17,558 nt of DNA from Ilumatobacter sp. (lineage in GTDB: Bacteria > Actinomycetota > Acidimicrobiia > Acidimicrobiales > Ilumatobacteraceae). The stretch is from the NCBI GenBank assembly GCA_018666235.1, contig JABJAB010000018.1:1-17558 (forward strand). Reading direction: 5' to 3'. Below, in pieces: positions 6,862 to 15,683 of this stretch (position 1 is the first letter of the stretch; every line of letters starts with the position of its first letter). The notes under the pieces are model-generated. The model had not been told where the DNA came from and searched no databases. It saw nothing but the letters and a program-made list of their open reading frames with translations. A program made the translations under genes and the position numbers.

Positions 6862-7956
6862 TCATCGTGCGCTCACCACGAACAGGGCGTCGCGCTCGTA
6901 CCGCAACTCCAGATCGACCGGAGCCCCAAATGCATCGCGCACGAGTTCGGCGAGCTTCCACGCCGGCCTCGGAGCATTCGGCCCCGACAAGATGAGATCG
7001 ATCTGCGCTGTTCCACCAGCGAGATCGGCCCGCAGTTCGATCACCCGCACTTTGCCATCCCACACTCCGACGGACTCCGTGACAGCGCGTCGCAGGCTTG
7101 AATCTCGGATGGTCGATCGAGTGTGCAGCGTGAGCGGAATCGCCACGGCCACCACGGCGAGCAGGGTAATCCCCAGACGTAACGGCAGCGAGGCTCCGGC
7201 AACTTTCTCGTCCGGTCGAAATCCAGAGATGAGCAGCACCACCGATGCCGTGAAGATGATCGCGGCGAGGTTGGTCAGAAACAGAAGGAACGCGTTGCGG
7301 GCGTCGGAGGTGAGGCCGAGCTCGAGTGTGATTCCGGCGGTCGCGAGCGGCGGAACCAGGGCGACGGCGATACCCACTCCAGGAAGGGCTGTGGTCGTCG
7401 AGCGGCGTGTGCTGATGTAGCCGGCCGCAGCACCGGCGGTGATCGCGATCCCGAGATCAAGCAACCCAGGGAACGTTCGACCGGCAACTTCTCTCGGCAG
7501 GTCCGACCTGCCGACGATGTCAAAACCAGCCACGGACGCAGTGAGATATCCGACCGCGATGGCCAGGAACACGCCTAGCGCGATGATCAGGAGTGCTCGG
7601 ACCAACCGCCGATTCTGTGCACGCACCGTTGCCGCTGCGGCGGCCGTGATCGGCACCATCAGCGGGGCGACGAGCATCGCTCCGATCACGACCGCGCCAG
7701 AGTCGGCGAGCAACCCAAAGGCAGCGATGCTTGCTGACAGCATGGTCAAGGAGCAGAACTGGAGAAGGTACGAAACAAAGTCATCGCCTTCCGGAATGAG
7801 CTCGTCGAGGACGGCGTGCTCGTCGTCATCCGGCGACAGAGTGATCGTGGAGCGCACGCGCTGAAGAATCGAGCCGGGAGGAGTCATTGCGGTGTCCGCT
7901 TCGATGCTGCCGCCTTGGTCGTCTCGAGGACCCGTGTCCTCGGGTGCATCGTTCAT
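6862..7956 (-). CDS. DUF389 domain-containing integral membrane protein
   Basis: A 364-residue membrane protein. ATG 7956 is preferred over ATG 7968 because GAGGAG sits just before it. After a ~60-residue hydrophilic N-terminus comes the DUF389 core, with the signature SGAVVIGAMLVAPLMVPI at residues 86-103. Further helices are LLIIALGVFLAIAVGYL, LGIAITAGAAAGYIS, GVGIAVALVPPLATAGITLELG, LFLTNLAAIIFTASVVLLISGF and LGITLLAVVAVAIPLTL, about six to seven spans in all. A soluble C-terminal domain of ~80 residues follows. The family (TIGR00341-type) has no settled function. The stop overlaps a possible ATG of the binding-protein gene (ATGA), so the two are one operon. Confidence 0.88.
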   Translation of the reverse strand: MNDAPEDTGPRDDQGGSIEADTAMTPPGSILQRVRSTITLSPDDDEHAVLDELIPEGDDFVSYLLQFCSLTMLSASIAAFGLLADSGAVVIGAMLVAPLMVPITAAAAATVRAQNRRLVRALLIIALGVFLAIAVGYLTASVAGFDIVGRSDLPREVAGRTFPGLLDLGIAITAGAAAGYISTRRSTTTALPGVGIAVALVPPLATAGITLELGLTSDARNAFLLFLTNLAAIIFTASVVLLISGFRPDEKVAGASLPLRLGITLLAVVAVAIPLTLHTRSTIRDSSLRRAVTESVGVWDGKVRVIELRADLAGGTAQIDLILSGPNAPRPAWKLAELVRDAFGAPVDLELRYERDALFVVSAR

Positions 7957-8227
7957 CTCGCTCCTCATTTCGGCTATCTGGCATCACCGCTACCGATTGG
8001 CGACTACTTACTCGTGCACTGCGACTCTACGGCGGGCGTTCGGGGCGGTGCTGGACCGTAAGAACTGATTCGCGACCATGCGAGCTCGTATCGCACTTGA
8101 CCAACCGCCAGCAGGGCTGATCGAACAGGGGCCAGCGGGACAACCGTCTCGATCCGGATGGAAACGTCGGCCATTGTCCAGTATCTTGCGCCTCTTGCCA
8201 GCTGCATCTCCAACGAAAGACATCCTC
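7957..8227. other. Divergent intergenic region between DUF389 and the small lipoprotein
   Basis: This is the upstream part of a 380-bp gap between divergently transcribed genes (7957-8336). It must hold promoters for both directions. I see no coding frame with recognisable similarity, no RNA gene and no clear repeat. Open frames on both strands here lack a known motif. The 3' end of the gap holds a possible 35-codon frame described separately. Confidence 0.5.
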
Positions 8228-8335
8228 ATGGACCTTAAACAGATTCTTTTCCACCACATGAATGACACGCTTGACGCCCTTGCGACCGGTGTCCACGACG
8301 ATGCTGACCATAAGACAGCCGTCAATGCAGGTTGA
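8228..8335 (+). CDS. Possible small leader ORF, 35 residues
   Basis: ATG 8228 opens a 35-residue frame (MDLKQILFHHMNDTLDALA, ending KTAVNAG) that stops at TGA 8335, one base before the ATG of the lipoprotein gene. A weak GAAAGA lies ahead of it. The tight spacing would allow translational coupling. There is no recognised family and no signal peptide. It may be chance, since the gap has to be filled by something with few stops at this GC content. Confidence 0.22.
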   Translation: MDLKQILFHHMNDTLDALATGVHDDADHKTAVNAG

Positions 8336-8336
8336 G

Positions 8337-8786
8337 ATGCCCCATTCCCATCGTCCAGGTTCGTTTCAGGCGCGATCGCGCCGTGTGGTTAGTGCCGTCG
8401 CGTTAGCGGGACTCTCACTGGGCTTCGCGTCTGCGTGTGGTTCTGACGACTCATCCGCGGATGCCTTTTGCGACGCTGGCGACAGCTTGCGGTCAAACAT
8501 CGAAACAATCGGCGACATCGACATCATCGCTGGCGGAACCGATGCCGTCTCCGAGCGGTTCGAAGCAATCGAATCGGATCTCAAACAGCTGCAGGACAGC
8601 GGTTCCGACGTCGCATCGGATGAGATCTCCGCGCTCGACTCAGCAGTCTCTGACTTGGGTTCAGCGCTCGGCGGTCTGAGCGGCGGAGTCTCGGTCGAAG
8701 ATGCTCAGCAGCTCGCCACGTCAGTCACCGCCGTCGTGAATGCAGCAGGCGACGTGATCGAACGACTCTCCACCACCTGTTCGTGA
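8337..8786 (+). CDS. Small secreted lipoprotein, hypothetical
   Basis: A 149-residue protein with a basic N-terminus (QARSRR), a hydrophobic stretch (VVSAVALAGLSLGFA) and a relaxed lipobox ASAC, which puts the lipidated residue at Cys34. After it come GSDDSSADAFCDAG and a helical, acidic region of heptad-like pattern (SDLKQLQDSGSD, ALDSAVSDLGSALGGLSGG, AVVNAAGDVIERL), ending in STTCS. The two Cys residues in the mature part (near the start and at the end) could form a disulfide. It resembles short actinobacterial hypothetical lipoproteins; I do not recognise a named family. ATG 8337 is the best start, as upstream codons only add residues in front of the signal peptide. Confidence 0.7.
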   Translation: MPHSHRPGSFQARSRRVVSAVALAGLSLGFASACGSDDSSADAFCDAGDSLRSNIETIGDIDIIAGGTDAVSERFEAIESDLKQLQDSGSDVASDEISALDSAVSDLGSALGGLSGGVSVEDAQQLATSVTAVVNAAGDVIERLSTTCS

Positions 8787-8827
8787 CCTCCGCCTATCCC
8801 TAACCGCCGGATCGCAGTCCCCAAGGC

Positions 8828-10159
8828 TCACAATTCGCCGTTGCGTTGCATCCACGCGAAGGTGTACCAGCCCGGCAAGATCGGGAGCCAGAACGTGGCG
8901 AGCCGAAAGGTAAGGACCGCTCCCACGGCAGGTCCGTGGTCCATACCGAATCCTGCCAGAGCAGCAATCATCGTGGCTTCGAGCGCTCCGAGACCTCCCG
9001 GTGTCGGAGCGATCGTCGCGATGGTCACCGCAACGATGAACGCTGTACAGATCTCCGGGACAGACAGCCCGCCACCGAAGGCCTGAACCGAGAACCCGAG
9101 TGTTGCCGCGTAGGCAAATGTGATCATTGCCGAGCCGCCGAACAATGCCAGGACTCGGATCGGGCTGGTGAAGCCAGCGCCAAGATGCCCTCCGGCGGAC
9201 TTCAGAATCCCGACGACCGGTCCGACCACTCGACGTCGTATGGGTGCGATCAACAACAGCAGGCTGCACAGCGCCAGCACGACCGCGATGACCGCGAGCG
9301 CGGTACTTGTGCCGGGCAAGTCGAAACTGCCAACGTCCGTTTGGCCGGTCCAGGAAACGAACGCGAACAGCAAGACGACGTGTACAACGATCGAGCCGAG
9401 CGCGTTGAGGCCGACCGCAGAACTGGCGGCCGGTGTCGCGAAACCCGCCTTTTGCAAGAACCTGACGCCGAGTCCCATACATCCAGCGTTGGCAGGGGCC
9501 ACCAGGGCGGTGAACGACGATGCAACCTGAGAGCGGAACGTGGCCAGTACAGGAAGATCGAACGAGTAGGCGCCGAGCGCAGACACCGTGGCAAAAACGT
9601 AGGTCGCAAACGACGCGGCGATGATGACGGGAACCCACGAGAGGTTGGCGTCGCGCAACGCGTCGACGGTCTCGTCGACGTTCGCGAGCTGCGGAAGCAG
9701 CGAGTAGAACGCGAGGCTGCCTGCGACGATCATCAAGATCGTCCGCGGCTTGATCCGCTGGAGCCGTTCAAGTTCGACCTCACCGGCGCCGGTGCTGTCG
9801 CGGATGGCGGTGGACAGGTCCTTCAGAAGGTCCTTGTGACGCCTCGCGAGGGAGCGGATCTCCGTAGGAAGCGCCAGTGGCTGGAGTTGCGGGAGCGTTC
9901 GCGCGACGGCTTCAGCACCGAGCACCTCGACGGCGGAATCCACGGTTGCCGCAACGCCAACCTTGACGGACAACCCCACCAAGAGTTCAGCCACGTCACG
10001 ATCGAGATCTCGATCGCTGGCAGCGACTTCGGCGCTATCGAAGTCGAGAATCCACGCCGACTCGTCGTCGCTGATCAGCACGTTGGTCAGTGCAAGATTG
10101 CGATGGGCGAGACGAGCACGTCTGAGATCAGCAATCTCCGACCAGAGACCACCGAGCAC
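8828..10159 (-). CDS. Flippase-like (LPG synthase transmembrane, UPF0104) protein with remnant kinase-like domain, 5' truncated
   Basis: The C-terminal ~330 residues are a multi-span flippase-like/lysylphosphatidylglycerol-synthase transmembrane domain: ILMIVAGSLAFYSLL, FRSQVASSFTALVAPANAGCMGLGVRFLQ, and the signature APTPGGLGALEATMIAALAGFG. In front of it lies only the C-lobe of a kinase-like domain: RLAHRNLALTNVLI (catalytic-loop type, with Asn in place of the usual Asp), ILDFDSAEV (DFG-like) and ARDVAQ-like DRDVAELLVG. Full-length actinobacterial relatives of ~700-800 residues carry a complete kinase-like domain and further N-terminal membrane helices. Here the N-lobe and everything before it are absent. 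The frame continues open upstream as far as 10612 but only over the next gene. GTG 10159 is the only in-frame ATG/GTG/TTG codon I find between 10160 and the ACR3 stop, so the start is uncertain and this may be a truncated relic. Confidence 0.65.
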   Translation of the reverse strand: MLGGLWSEIADLRRARLAHRNLALTNVLISDDESAWILDFDSAEVAASDRDLDRDVAELLVGLSVKVGVAATVDSAVEVLGAEAVARTLPQLQPLALPTEIRSLARRHKDLLKDLSTAIRDSTGAGEVELERLQRIKPRTILMIVAGSLAFYSLLPQLANVDETVDALRDANLSWVPVIIAASFATYVFATVSALGAYSFDLPVLATFRSQVASSFTALVAPANAGCMGLGVRFLQKAGFATPAASSAVGLNALGSIVVHVVLLFAFVSWTGQTDVGSFDLPGTSTALAVIAVVLALCSLLLLIAPIRRRVVGPVVGILKSAGGHLGAGFTSPIRVLALFGGSAMITFAYAATLGFSVQAFGGGLSVPEICTAFIVAVTIATIAPTPGGLGALEATMIAALAGFGMDHGPAVGAVLTFRLATFWLPILPGWYTFAWMQRNGEL

Positions 10160-10367
10160 TCGTGCGGTGAGCCGGTCGTCGTCGCATTCCGCGATCGGAG
10201 AACGGTCGCGACCTCGCCTCCATCGAGTGGTCGACTCAATCTTCCACGTACCGATGCGTGCCAGATCGGACAGTCTGGCGAACCTCGGTGTCCTGCGGTG
10301 ATCAGCGACGAGACGGATGATCGAACCCCAGCCGGCCGGTCCACGGCGACGGGTGCGCCGAGGAGAA

Positions 10368-11537
<1,170 letters not shown>

Positions 11538-11860
11538 GAGCTGATTGACTCTCGTCGCCGCTGGGCGGAGTACACCGAACCATCATCAAATCCCAGAGGG
11601 GTCAGGATACGACACTTTCGAGCTTGACTTGCAACAAGAACGTGCGCTTGTTTCGACGAGCCGTGCTGAAGGCGAGGGTTGCAATCAACGCTCCGGTGAG
11701 GCCAGCACACGCGACTCAATCAGTCAGACAGCGGGAAGCAGCGACGAGGAGCCGGAACCGGACGCCATCGGACGCGTCGAGCGCTGCGCACTCGTCAAAG
11801 AGCTGCCGCATTCGGGCGAGGAAGTCGGTGAGCTGATCGTTCCCGCACCAGCAGGGACCA
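11538..11860. other. Intergenic stretch with two weak minus-strand small frames
   Basis: This 323-bp gap lies between the enoyl-CoA hydratase stop and the ACR3 start. On the minus strand there is a 57-codon frame running 11889-11716, listed separately. A 61-codon frame at 11719-11534 has a stop that forms ATGA with the ACR3 start, but its composition is unlike the neighbours and I recognise no family. No promoter, repeat or RNA gene is clear. It could hold the remnant of a gene once upstream of acr3. Confidence 0.4.
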
Positions 11861-11889
11861 TCAGCGCGTCGGGCTGAAGTCCGGGTCAC
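11716..11889 (-). CDS. Possible small Cys-containing protein, 57 residues
   Basis: GTG 11889, inside the 3' end of the enoyl-CoA hydratase gene, opens a 57-residue frame: GPCWCGNDQLTDFLARMRQ, then FDECAALDASDG, then RFRLLVAASRCLTD. Third codon positions are mostly G or C, and the residues look protein-like (amphipathic helix, four Cys). A GAGAAGC lies just before the GTG. I recognise no family. It would be co-transcribed after the hydratase and before acr3. Confidence 0.3.
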   Translation of the reverse strand: MTRTSARRADGPCWCGNDQLTDFLARMRQLFDECAALDASDGVRFRLLVAASRCLTD

Positions 11890-12643
11890 GCTTCTCGACG
11901 AAAGCAGCCGCGCCCTCGGCGAGGTTCAGTGGGATCAAGTCACGCTGATGGTGGAGCTCGAGGTCCAGATGCTCGGACAACGTGTTGCGTGCGGCCTGCG
12001 CCAACGTGCTGCGGATGCGGGTCATGGCCGTCGGTGACGAACGTTTGAGCGTGGCGGTCACCGCGTCGACGGCTGCATCCAACTCGTCATCGTCGACCGC
12101 CTGCCAGATCAATCCCCAATCGACGGCCTGCTCCGCGGTGATCCGACCGCCCAGCATCGCGATGCCGCGCGCACGTGCGGCGCCAGCGCGCACCGCCAGG
12201 TGATACGAGGTGCCAAGGTCGGGAACGAGGCCGAGTCGTGGACCAAAGGTCGACACGAAGAACGCGGACGACGCCGCGATCGAGATGTCGCATGACATCG
12301 CCAAACCGAACCCGCCCCCGGCGGCGACACCGTTGACCCGTGCGACCGTCGGCACCGGGCACGACGCGATGGCCCGCATTGCCGGGTTGAACATCGCCTC
12401 CATCGTCTCGGCGCTCGCAGCGCCCTCGTCGCCATCGCGCACCGCCGCCAGGTCGGCTCCGGCACAGAATCCTCGGCCAGTGCCGGTGAGCACGACGACA
12501 CGGACAGACTGATCGGCATCGACAGCAGCGAACGCGTCCGACAATCCGCTCATCATCTCGCTGTTCATGCCGTTCAAGCTGCCCGGCCGATTGAGCCGGA
12601 CCGTGGCAATCCCATCGGCGTTCTCGTACTCGACGCTGCTCAT
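11861..12643 (-). CDS. Enoyl-CoA hydratase/isomerase family protein
   Basis: A 260-residue crotonase-fold enzyme acting on acyl-CoA thioesters in fatty acid or aromatic acid degradation. The oxyanion-hole motifs are visible: GRGFCAGADLAAVRDG, and VPTVARVNGVAAGGGFGLAMSCDISIAA. In the position of the second catalytic Glu of true hydratases the protein has GLVPDLGTS with Asp, as in PaaG-like ring isomerases and other family branches, so the reaction may be isomerisation and not hydration. The C-terminal FVEKRDPDFSPTR is typical. ATG 12643 has AGGAG immediately upstream at short spacing. It is monocistronic or followed by a small frame. Confidence 0.92.
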   Translation of the reverse strand: MSSVEYENADGIATVRLNRPGSLNGMNSEMMSGLSDAFAAVDADQSVRVVVLTGTGRGFCAGADLAAVRDGDEGAASAETMEAMFNPAMRAIASCPVPTVARVNGVAAGGGFGLAMSCDISIAASSAFFVSTFGPRLGLVPDLGTSYHLAVRAGAARARGIAMLGGRITAEQAVDWGLIWQAVDDDELDAAVDAVTATLKRSSPTAMTRIRSTLAQAARNTLSEHLDLELHHQRDLIPLNLAEGAAAFVEKRDPDFSPTR

Positions 12644-12771
12644 GACTCCTACCCTACGACGCCGGTTTGGCTCAGGCGATCAGCAGTCACCGACCCGAGG
12701 CGCTTCACTTCTTCGCCTTGGCTGCAAGCGCGGTGTTCGAGCGGGAACAACCTTCGGCCGCGTCGAAGCGT

Positions 12772-13320
12772 TCACTTCAACGGGAGCTCGAACCCGCCCT
12801 TCGCGAGTTCCGTGACGACGAAGTCGCCGAGGTGCGGGTCGTCTGCAGGATCTTCGTTCGGGAATGCTGCGTAGTACGCCGCCATCACCTCCGCTGAGGA
12901 CGCGAACTCATCGCGCACCAGCGGCCAGACCGATCGCATGTCGACCAGGTCCGGCGGATCGCCACGGTTGAGTTTCATCAGGAAGATGTCGCGAAGCGGC
13001 AAACCCAACACACGCAACCTGCCGCGCTCGAGAAGCACCTCACACGCATCCACATCGAGTGTGGCCGGCGCCCACGGAGCAGCGTGATCGTTCAACCAGT
13101 TGGCCGCCAGTCCGTGACGCGCCGCGACCGTCTTGACCGCTTGGCGCAACGCGTCATCGAGCCGACGAATCGAGTCGACGTCCTCGGTTGCGTCTCGGAG
13201 ACCGTGCCATGCGAGCAGTGATCCGCCGACAACGATGATCGTTCGCTCGGCCTCATCTTCGAGCTCGGCAGCGACCTCAACGATGAGCGCTTTGATCGCT
13301 TCGCCGTCAAGCAACGTCAT
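12772..13320 (-). CDS. DUF6036-like nucleotidyltransferase, probable toxin
   Basis: A 182-residue protein of the Pol-beta-type nucleotidyltransferase fold. The glycine motif VGGSLLAWHGLRDATEDVD (residues 31-49) combines the GGS of the nucleotide loop with T-E-D-V-D, which supplies the two metal-binding acids. LRDIFLMKLNRGDPPDLVDM fits the later helix seen in DUF6036/AbiEii-like proteins. Its ATG overlaps the stop of the XRE-type gene (ATGA at 13317-13320), the coupling expected for antitoxin-toxin pairs. Such enzymes can modify tRNA or other targets; the target is unknown here. It could alternatively be a solitary antibiotic-modification-like enzyme. Confidence 0.8.
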   Translation of the reverse strand: MTLLDGEAIKALIVEVAAELEDEAERTIIVVGGSLLAWHGLRDATEDVDSIRRLDDALRQAVKTVAARHGLAANWLNDHAAPWAPATLDVDACEVLLERGRLRVLGLPLRDIFLMKLNRGDPPDLVDMRSVWPLVRDEFASSAEVMAAYYAAFPNEDPADDPHLGDFVVTELAKGGFELPLK

Positions 13321-13889
13321 CCCGGGATGAGTTCTCGATCACGCCAAATCGCCCGCTTCGGCAAGGTGATGCCGCGCGCAGCGAACTGAGCCGGCGTGTT
13401 TTCAGCGTGCATCGCACGTCGCCTCGGCGTCGCCGGTGCTTCCCATCGCGATTCAAGCGCGACAGTCCGCTTCGTCCAGTCCGGCGGCTGGATCTTCGCG
13501 TCGTCCGCGAGCTTCTCCGCTATCGCGGCGAGCAGATTTGACATGAACGGCGAATCCGGTGAGGGGGCGTCTGCGATTGCGGCTGCGGTCCACTCGGGAT
13601 GCAACGTGATCTGGTCTGCGAACGAGCGCAGCCGGGTCCAATCCGGCTCACCCGTGGCACCGTCGACGTCGATGTCGGCGAGCCGCAGAATCGGCCGTGT
13701 CTCGAACGTGGGAGCGAGAGTCTTGCCGAGTGCTGCCGCAATCTTTGTCAACGTGTCCCAACGCGGATCTTCGTGGCCGTTCTCGATCCGCGAGATTGTC
13801 GGATACGAAACTCCTGCCAGCGCGGCGAGGTCGCGCATCGACAGACCCAGCGTTTCCCGCTCAGTACGAATCATCGCGGAGATCGACAT
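13317..13889 (-). CDS. XRE family helix-turn-helix regulator, probable antitoxin
   Basis: A 190-residue protein. Residues ~5-55 are a Cro/C1-type HTH: MIRTERETLGLSMRDLAALAGVS, then TISRIENGHEDPRWDTLTKIAAALG. A longer C-terminal region follows (residues 60-190) with FADQITLHPEWTAAAIA and PAQFAARGITLPKRAIWRDREL, probably the part that contacts the partner or substrate. ATG 13889 is chosen over the codon at 13913 because the latter would lie upstream of the promoter box. The start is preceded by TAGACT seven bases away, within a dyad (13893-13912), so autorepression of a leaderless transcript is likely. Confidence 0.85.
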   Translation of the reverse strand: MSISAMIRTERETLGLSMRDLAALAGVSYPTISRIENGHEDPRWDTLTKIAAALGKTLAPTFETRPILRLADIDVDGATGEPDWTRLRSFADQITLHPEWTAAAIADAPSPDSPFMSNLLAAIAEKLADDAKIQPPDWTKRTVALESRWEAPATPRRRAMHAENTPAQFAARGITLPKRAIWRDRELIPG

Positions 13890-13892
13890 AGA

Positions 13893-13912
13893 TGTTAGTC
13901 TATACGCTAACA
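13893..13912 (-). promoter_or_regulatory. Dyad operator overlapping a leaderless promoter
   Basis: TGTTAG and CTAACA form a perfect 6-bp inverted repeat separated by eight bases. On the minus strand the TAnnnT box TAGACT (13902-13897) lies inside the dyad and ends seven bases before the ATG at 13889, which places transcription start at about the start codon. Binding of the XRE protein here would block RNA polymerase, a common autoregulation layout for toxin-antitoxin operons. Confidence 0.6.
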
Positions 13913-14151
13913 CTGTCCGAGTTCAATGGGTCGCCGCGACAAGACAGCGCTTGGTACGTGACAGGTCGAACACTGCATGGCTCGCAATGCTCGACAGTGC
14001 CGATGCGGACGAGCAGGAAGGCGGCACATCCCTGCTATCCGCGCAGCGCTGAAGGCAACGATCCGCGAGGCGGGAGACCCGAACTCCGCTTGCAGCGCCG
14101 GGCAATCTGATACATCCGTGATACACGGCCATCGGCCGCATCGCTCCGATG

Positions 14152-14229
14152 TGGTCGGGGTGGGGAGATTCGAACTCCCGGCCTCCTGCTCCCAAAGCAG
14201 GCGCGCTAACCAAGCTGCGCTACACCCCG
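14152..14229 (-). tRNA. tRNA-Pro (UGG anticodon)
   Basis: On the minus strand a complete cloverleaf of 78 nt including encoded CCA. The acceptor stem is CGGGGTG/CACCCCG, the anticodon stem CCTGC/GCAGG with loop TTTGGGA (anticodon TGG), and the T arm GGGAG-TTCGAAT-CTCCC. Confidence 0.97.
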
Positions 14230-14265
14230 TATCCGCCCTCTTGGGCTCGGTGAGCCTACTGAGGT

Positions 14266-14760
14266 TCAGAGCGCAAATGCGCTGCCGATTGCGTCCGGCG
14301 GCGCCTGCCACGCACGCTCCCCCACTCGCAGCCCGGCTCGTGCGAATGCGTCGGCGAGTTGCGAGACGTGGATGTCATGACGGCGGTCGGTCGTGTCGAG
14401 GTTTGTGATGACTCGAACGACGTCGAGGTACGCCCGTCGATAGACCGCGTCGTGACCTCGCCCCGCTCCGGCCAATGCGTGTGCGAGTTCGTGGGCTGCA
14501 GTCGCGAGCGTCATCTGTGGGGCCGACAGCCTGATGGTTGCAGCGGAGCCCTGCTTGCGAACAGCACATCGCGTGGTTGACGACGACGCGTCGGAACGAG
14601 CCTGCCGAACATCGACCACCCCGCCTGGCCACCATGATCCACTCACCACACGCTCCAGCGCGCCTTGGATCATCTCGAACGGCTGTATCTCCTCGAGGTC
14701 GGTGCCATCAAAGGCTGCAAGTTCCGCGGCGTACACCGCGGTGTGGTCCGGATCACTCAT
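14266..14760 (-). CDS. TIGR04338-like HExxH metallohydrolase
   Basis: A 164-residue predicted zinc metallohydrolase. The active-site helix is AAHELAHALAG, with His90 and His94 as ligands and Glu91 as catalytic base. GRGHDAVYRRAYLDVV follows, with His103 as a likely third ligand. The N-terminal VYAAELAAFDGTDLE and WWPGGVVDVRQARSDASSS fit the actinobacterial family I know as TIGR04338; its substrate is not known. The length is normal. Its ATG overlaps the stop of the DUF2786 gene (ATGA, 14757-14760), so the pair is translationally coupled. Confidence 0.85.
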   Translation of the reverse strand: MSDPDHTAVYAAELAAFDGTDLEEIQPFEMIQGALERVVSGSWWPGGVVDVRQARSDASSSTTRCAVRKQGSAATIRLSAPQMTLATAAHELAHALAGAGRGHDAVYRRAYLDVVRVITNLDTTDRRHDIHVSQLADAFARAGLRVGERAWQAPPDAIGSAFAL

Positions 14761-15500
14761 CGGCGGGTCGACCGCGCAAGTGCCTTGCGACCCGGCAGCC
14801 GTGCGCGCCCGACATCAGCGCCACTCGCAGCGGCGGCGCCCGCGCCCCATCCACCCGTCTGCGCTGCGCTGGGAGCGCGAGCCGTTCGCACCCGACCGAA
14901 GGCTGTTGCGGAATAGTCGTCAATCCGCTGCTCACGGTCGCGTGTCGCCAGTGCCCGCTCGGCTCTTCCCACCCCTCCCCCAGGCTGATCATCAGCAAGT
15001 TGTTCCGCACGTTGCCGTGACTCGCCGAGCACCTCACCGATGCGGTCCGCGAACCCGAACAAGAATGACCGCCGGAACCGCTGCGTCGCTGCTCCGGTCT
15101 GACGTTTTTCGCCGGCCATCTGCGAGGCGGCCTGCTGGTGCAGTGACGTATACATCACCTCGACGACATCGAGATCACTGCGAAAGCCCGCCGCCATTGC
15201 AACCGTGCCATGCGGACGCGACTGAAACACCACTCGAACATCGTGTGCATCAGCAATTGCCTGGAGCAGCGCCAAACGCGCCCGTACGTAGGCACCACGA
15301 CCCAATTCGATCTCGCGCACCCTCAAATCGTCGGACGCATCCACCGCAGCAAGACGTTCCGGGTCGATCCGGTGTTCGGCGATCAACTCCGCTGCCTTGC
15401 GAGAAAATGCATCTGCTTCGTGGGCGTTGAGCGTCCCTTCAGCCTTATCCAGCAGCTTGCGGACTCGGACAAGCAGGTCACTCTCGGTTGTCGTACTCAT
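14757..15500 (-). CDS. DUF2786 domain-containing protein
   Basis: A 247-residue protein. Residues ~8-48 (LLVRVRKLLDKAEGT, then HEADAFSRKAAELIAEHRI) are the DUF2786 domain. The middle part (RARLALLQAIADAHDVRVVFQ, then VEVMYTSLHQQAASQMA, RRSFLFGFADRIGEVL) matches the companion region usual in this family. The last ~80 residues are low-complexity Gly/Ala/Arg-rich. ATG 15500 is chosen because the domain starts seven residues later; an upstream ATG at 15638 would add an unlikely 46-residue leader. Function unknown. It is coupled by ATGA to the metallohydrolase. Confidence 0.87.
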   Translation of the reverse strand: MSTTTESDLLVRVRKLLDKAEGTLNAHEADAFSRKAAELIAEHRIDPERLAAVDASDDLRVREIELGRGAYVRARLALLQAIADAHDVRVVFQSRPHGTVAMAAGFRSDLDVVEVMYTSLHQQAASQMAGEKRQTGAATQRFRRSFLFGFADRIGEVLGESRQRAEQLADDQPGGGVGRAERALATRDREQRIDDYSATAFGRVRTARAPSAAQTGGWGAGAAAASGADVGRARLPGRKALARSTRR

Positions 15501-15601
15501 CTCAACCCTTGAACCGAACGTTGCGGCCGACCAGCCGCACGATCTCGCGGAGGCAGGTGCATCACGCTTGCCCACGGCGCTACGATAAGCGACGTAATTT
15601 T

Positions 15602-15675
15602 GCGGATGTAGCTCAATGGTAGAGCCACAGGTTTCCAACCTGTTGACCGGGGTTCGATTCCCCGTATCCGCTCCA
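15602..15675 (+). tRNA. tRNA-Gly (UCC anticodon)
   Basis: A 74-nt cloverleaf with encoded CCA. The acceptor stem is GCGGATG/TATCCGC (one G-T pair), the anticodon stem ACAGG/CCTGT with loop TTTCCAA (anticodon TCC), and the T arm CGGGG-TTCGATT-CCCCG. It is transcribed opposite to the DUF2786 gene, whose upstream frame it overlaps only if the unlikely early start were used. Confidence 0.97.
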
Positions 15676-15683
15676 GTGAGGCG

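Noticed and set aside
6017..7420. 467-residue plus-strand open frame
   Set aside because: Antisense shadow of the binding protein and DUF389 genes, with no motif and no sensible start.
8027..8311. Minus-strand 94-residue frame upstream of DUF389
   Set aside because: No recognisable motif and no ribosome-binding site; composition does not look coding.
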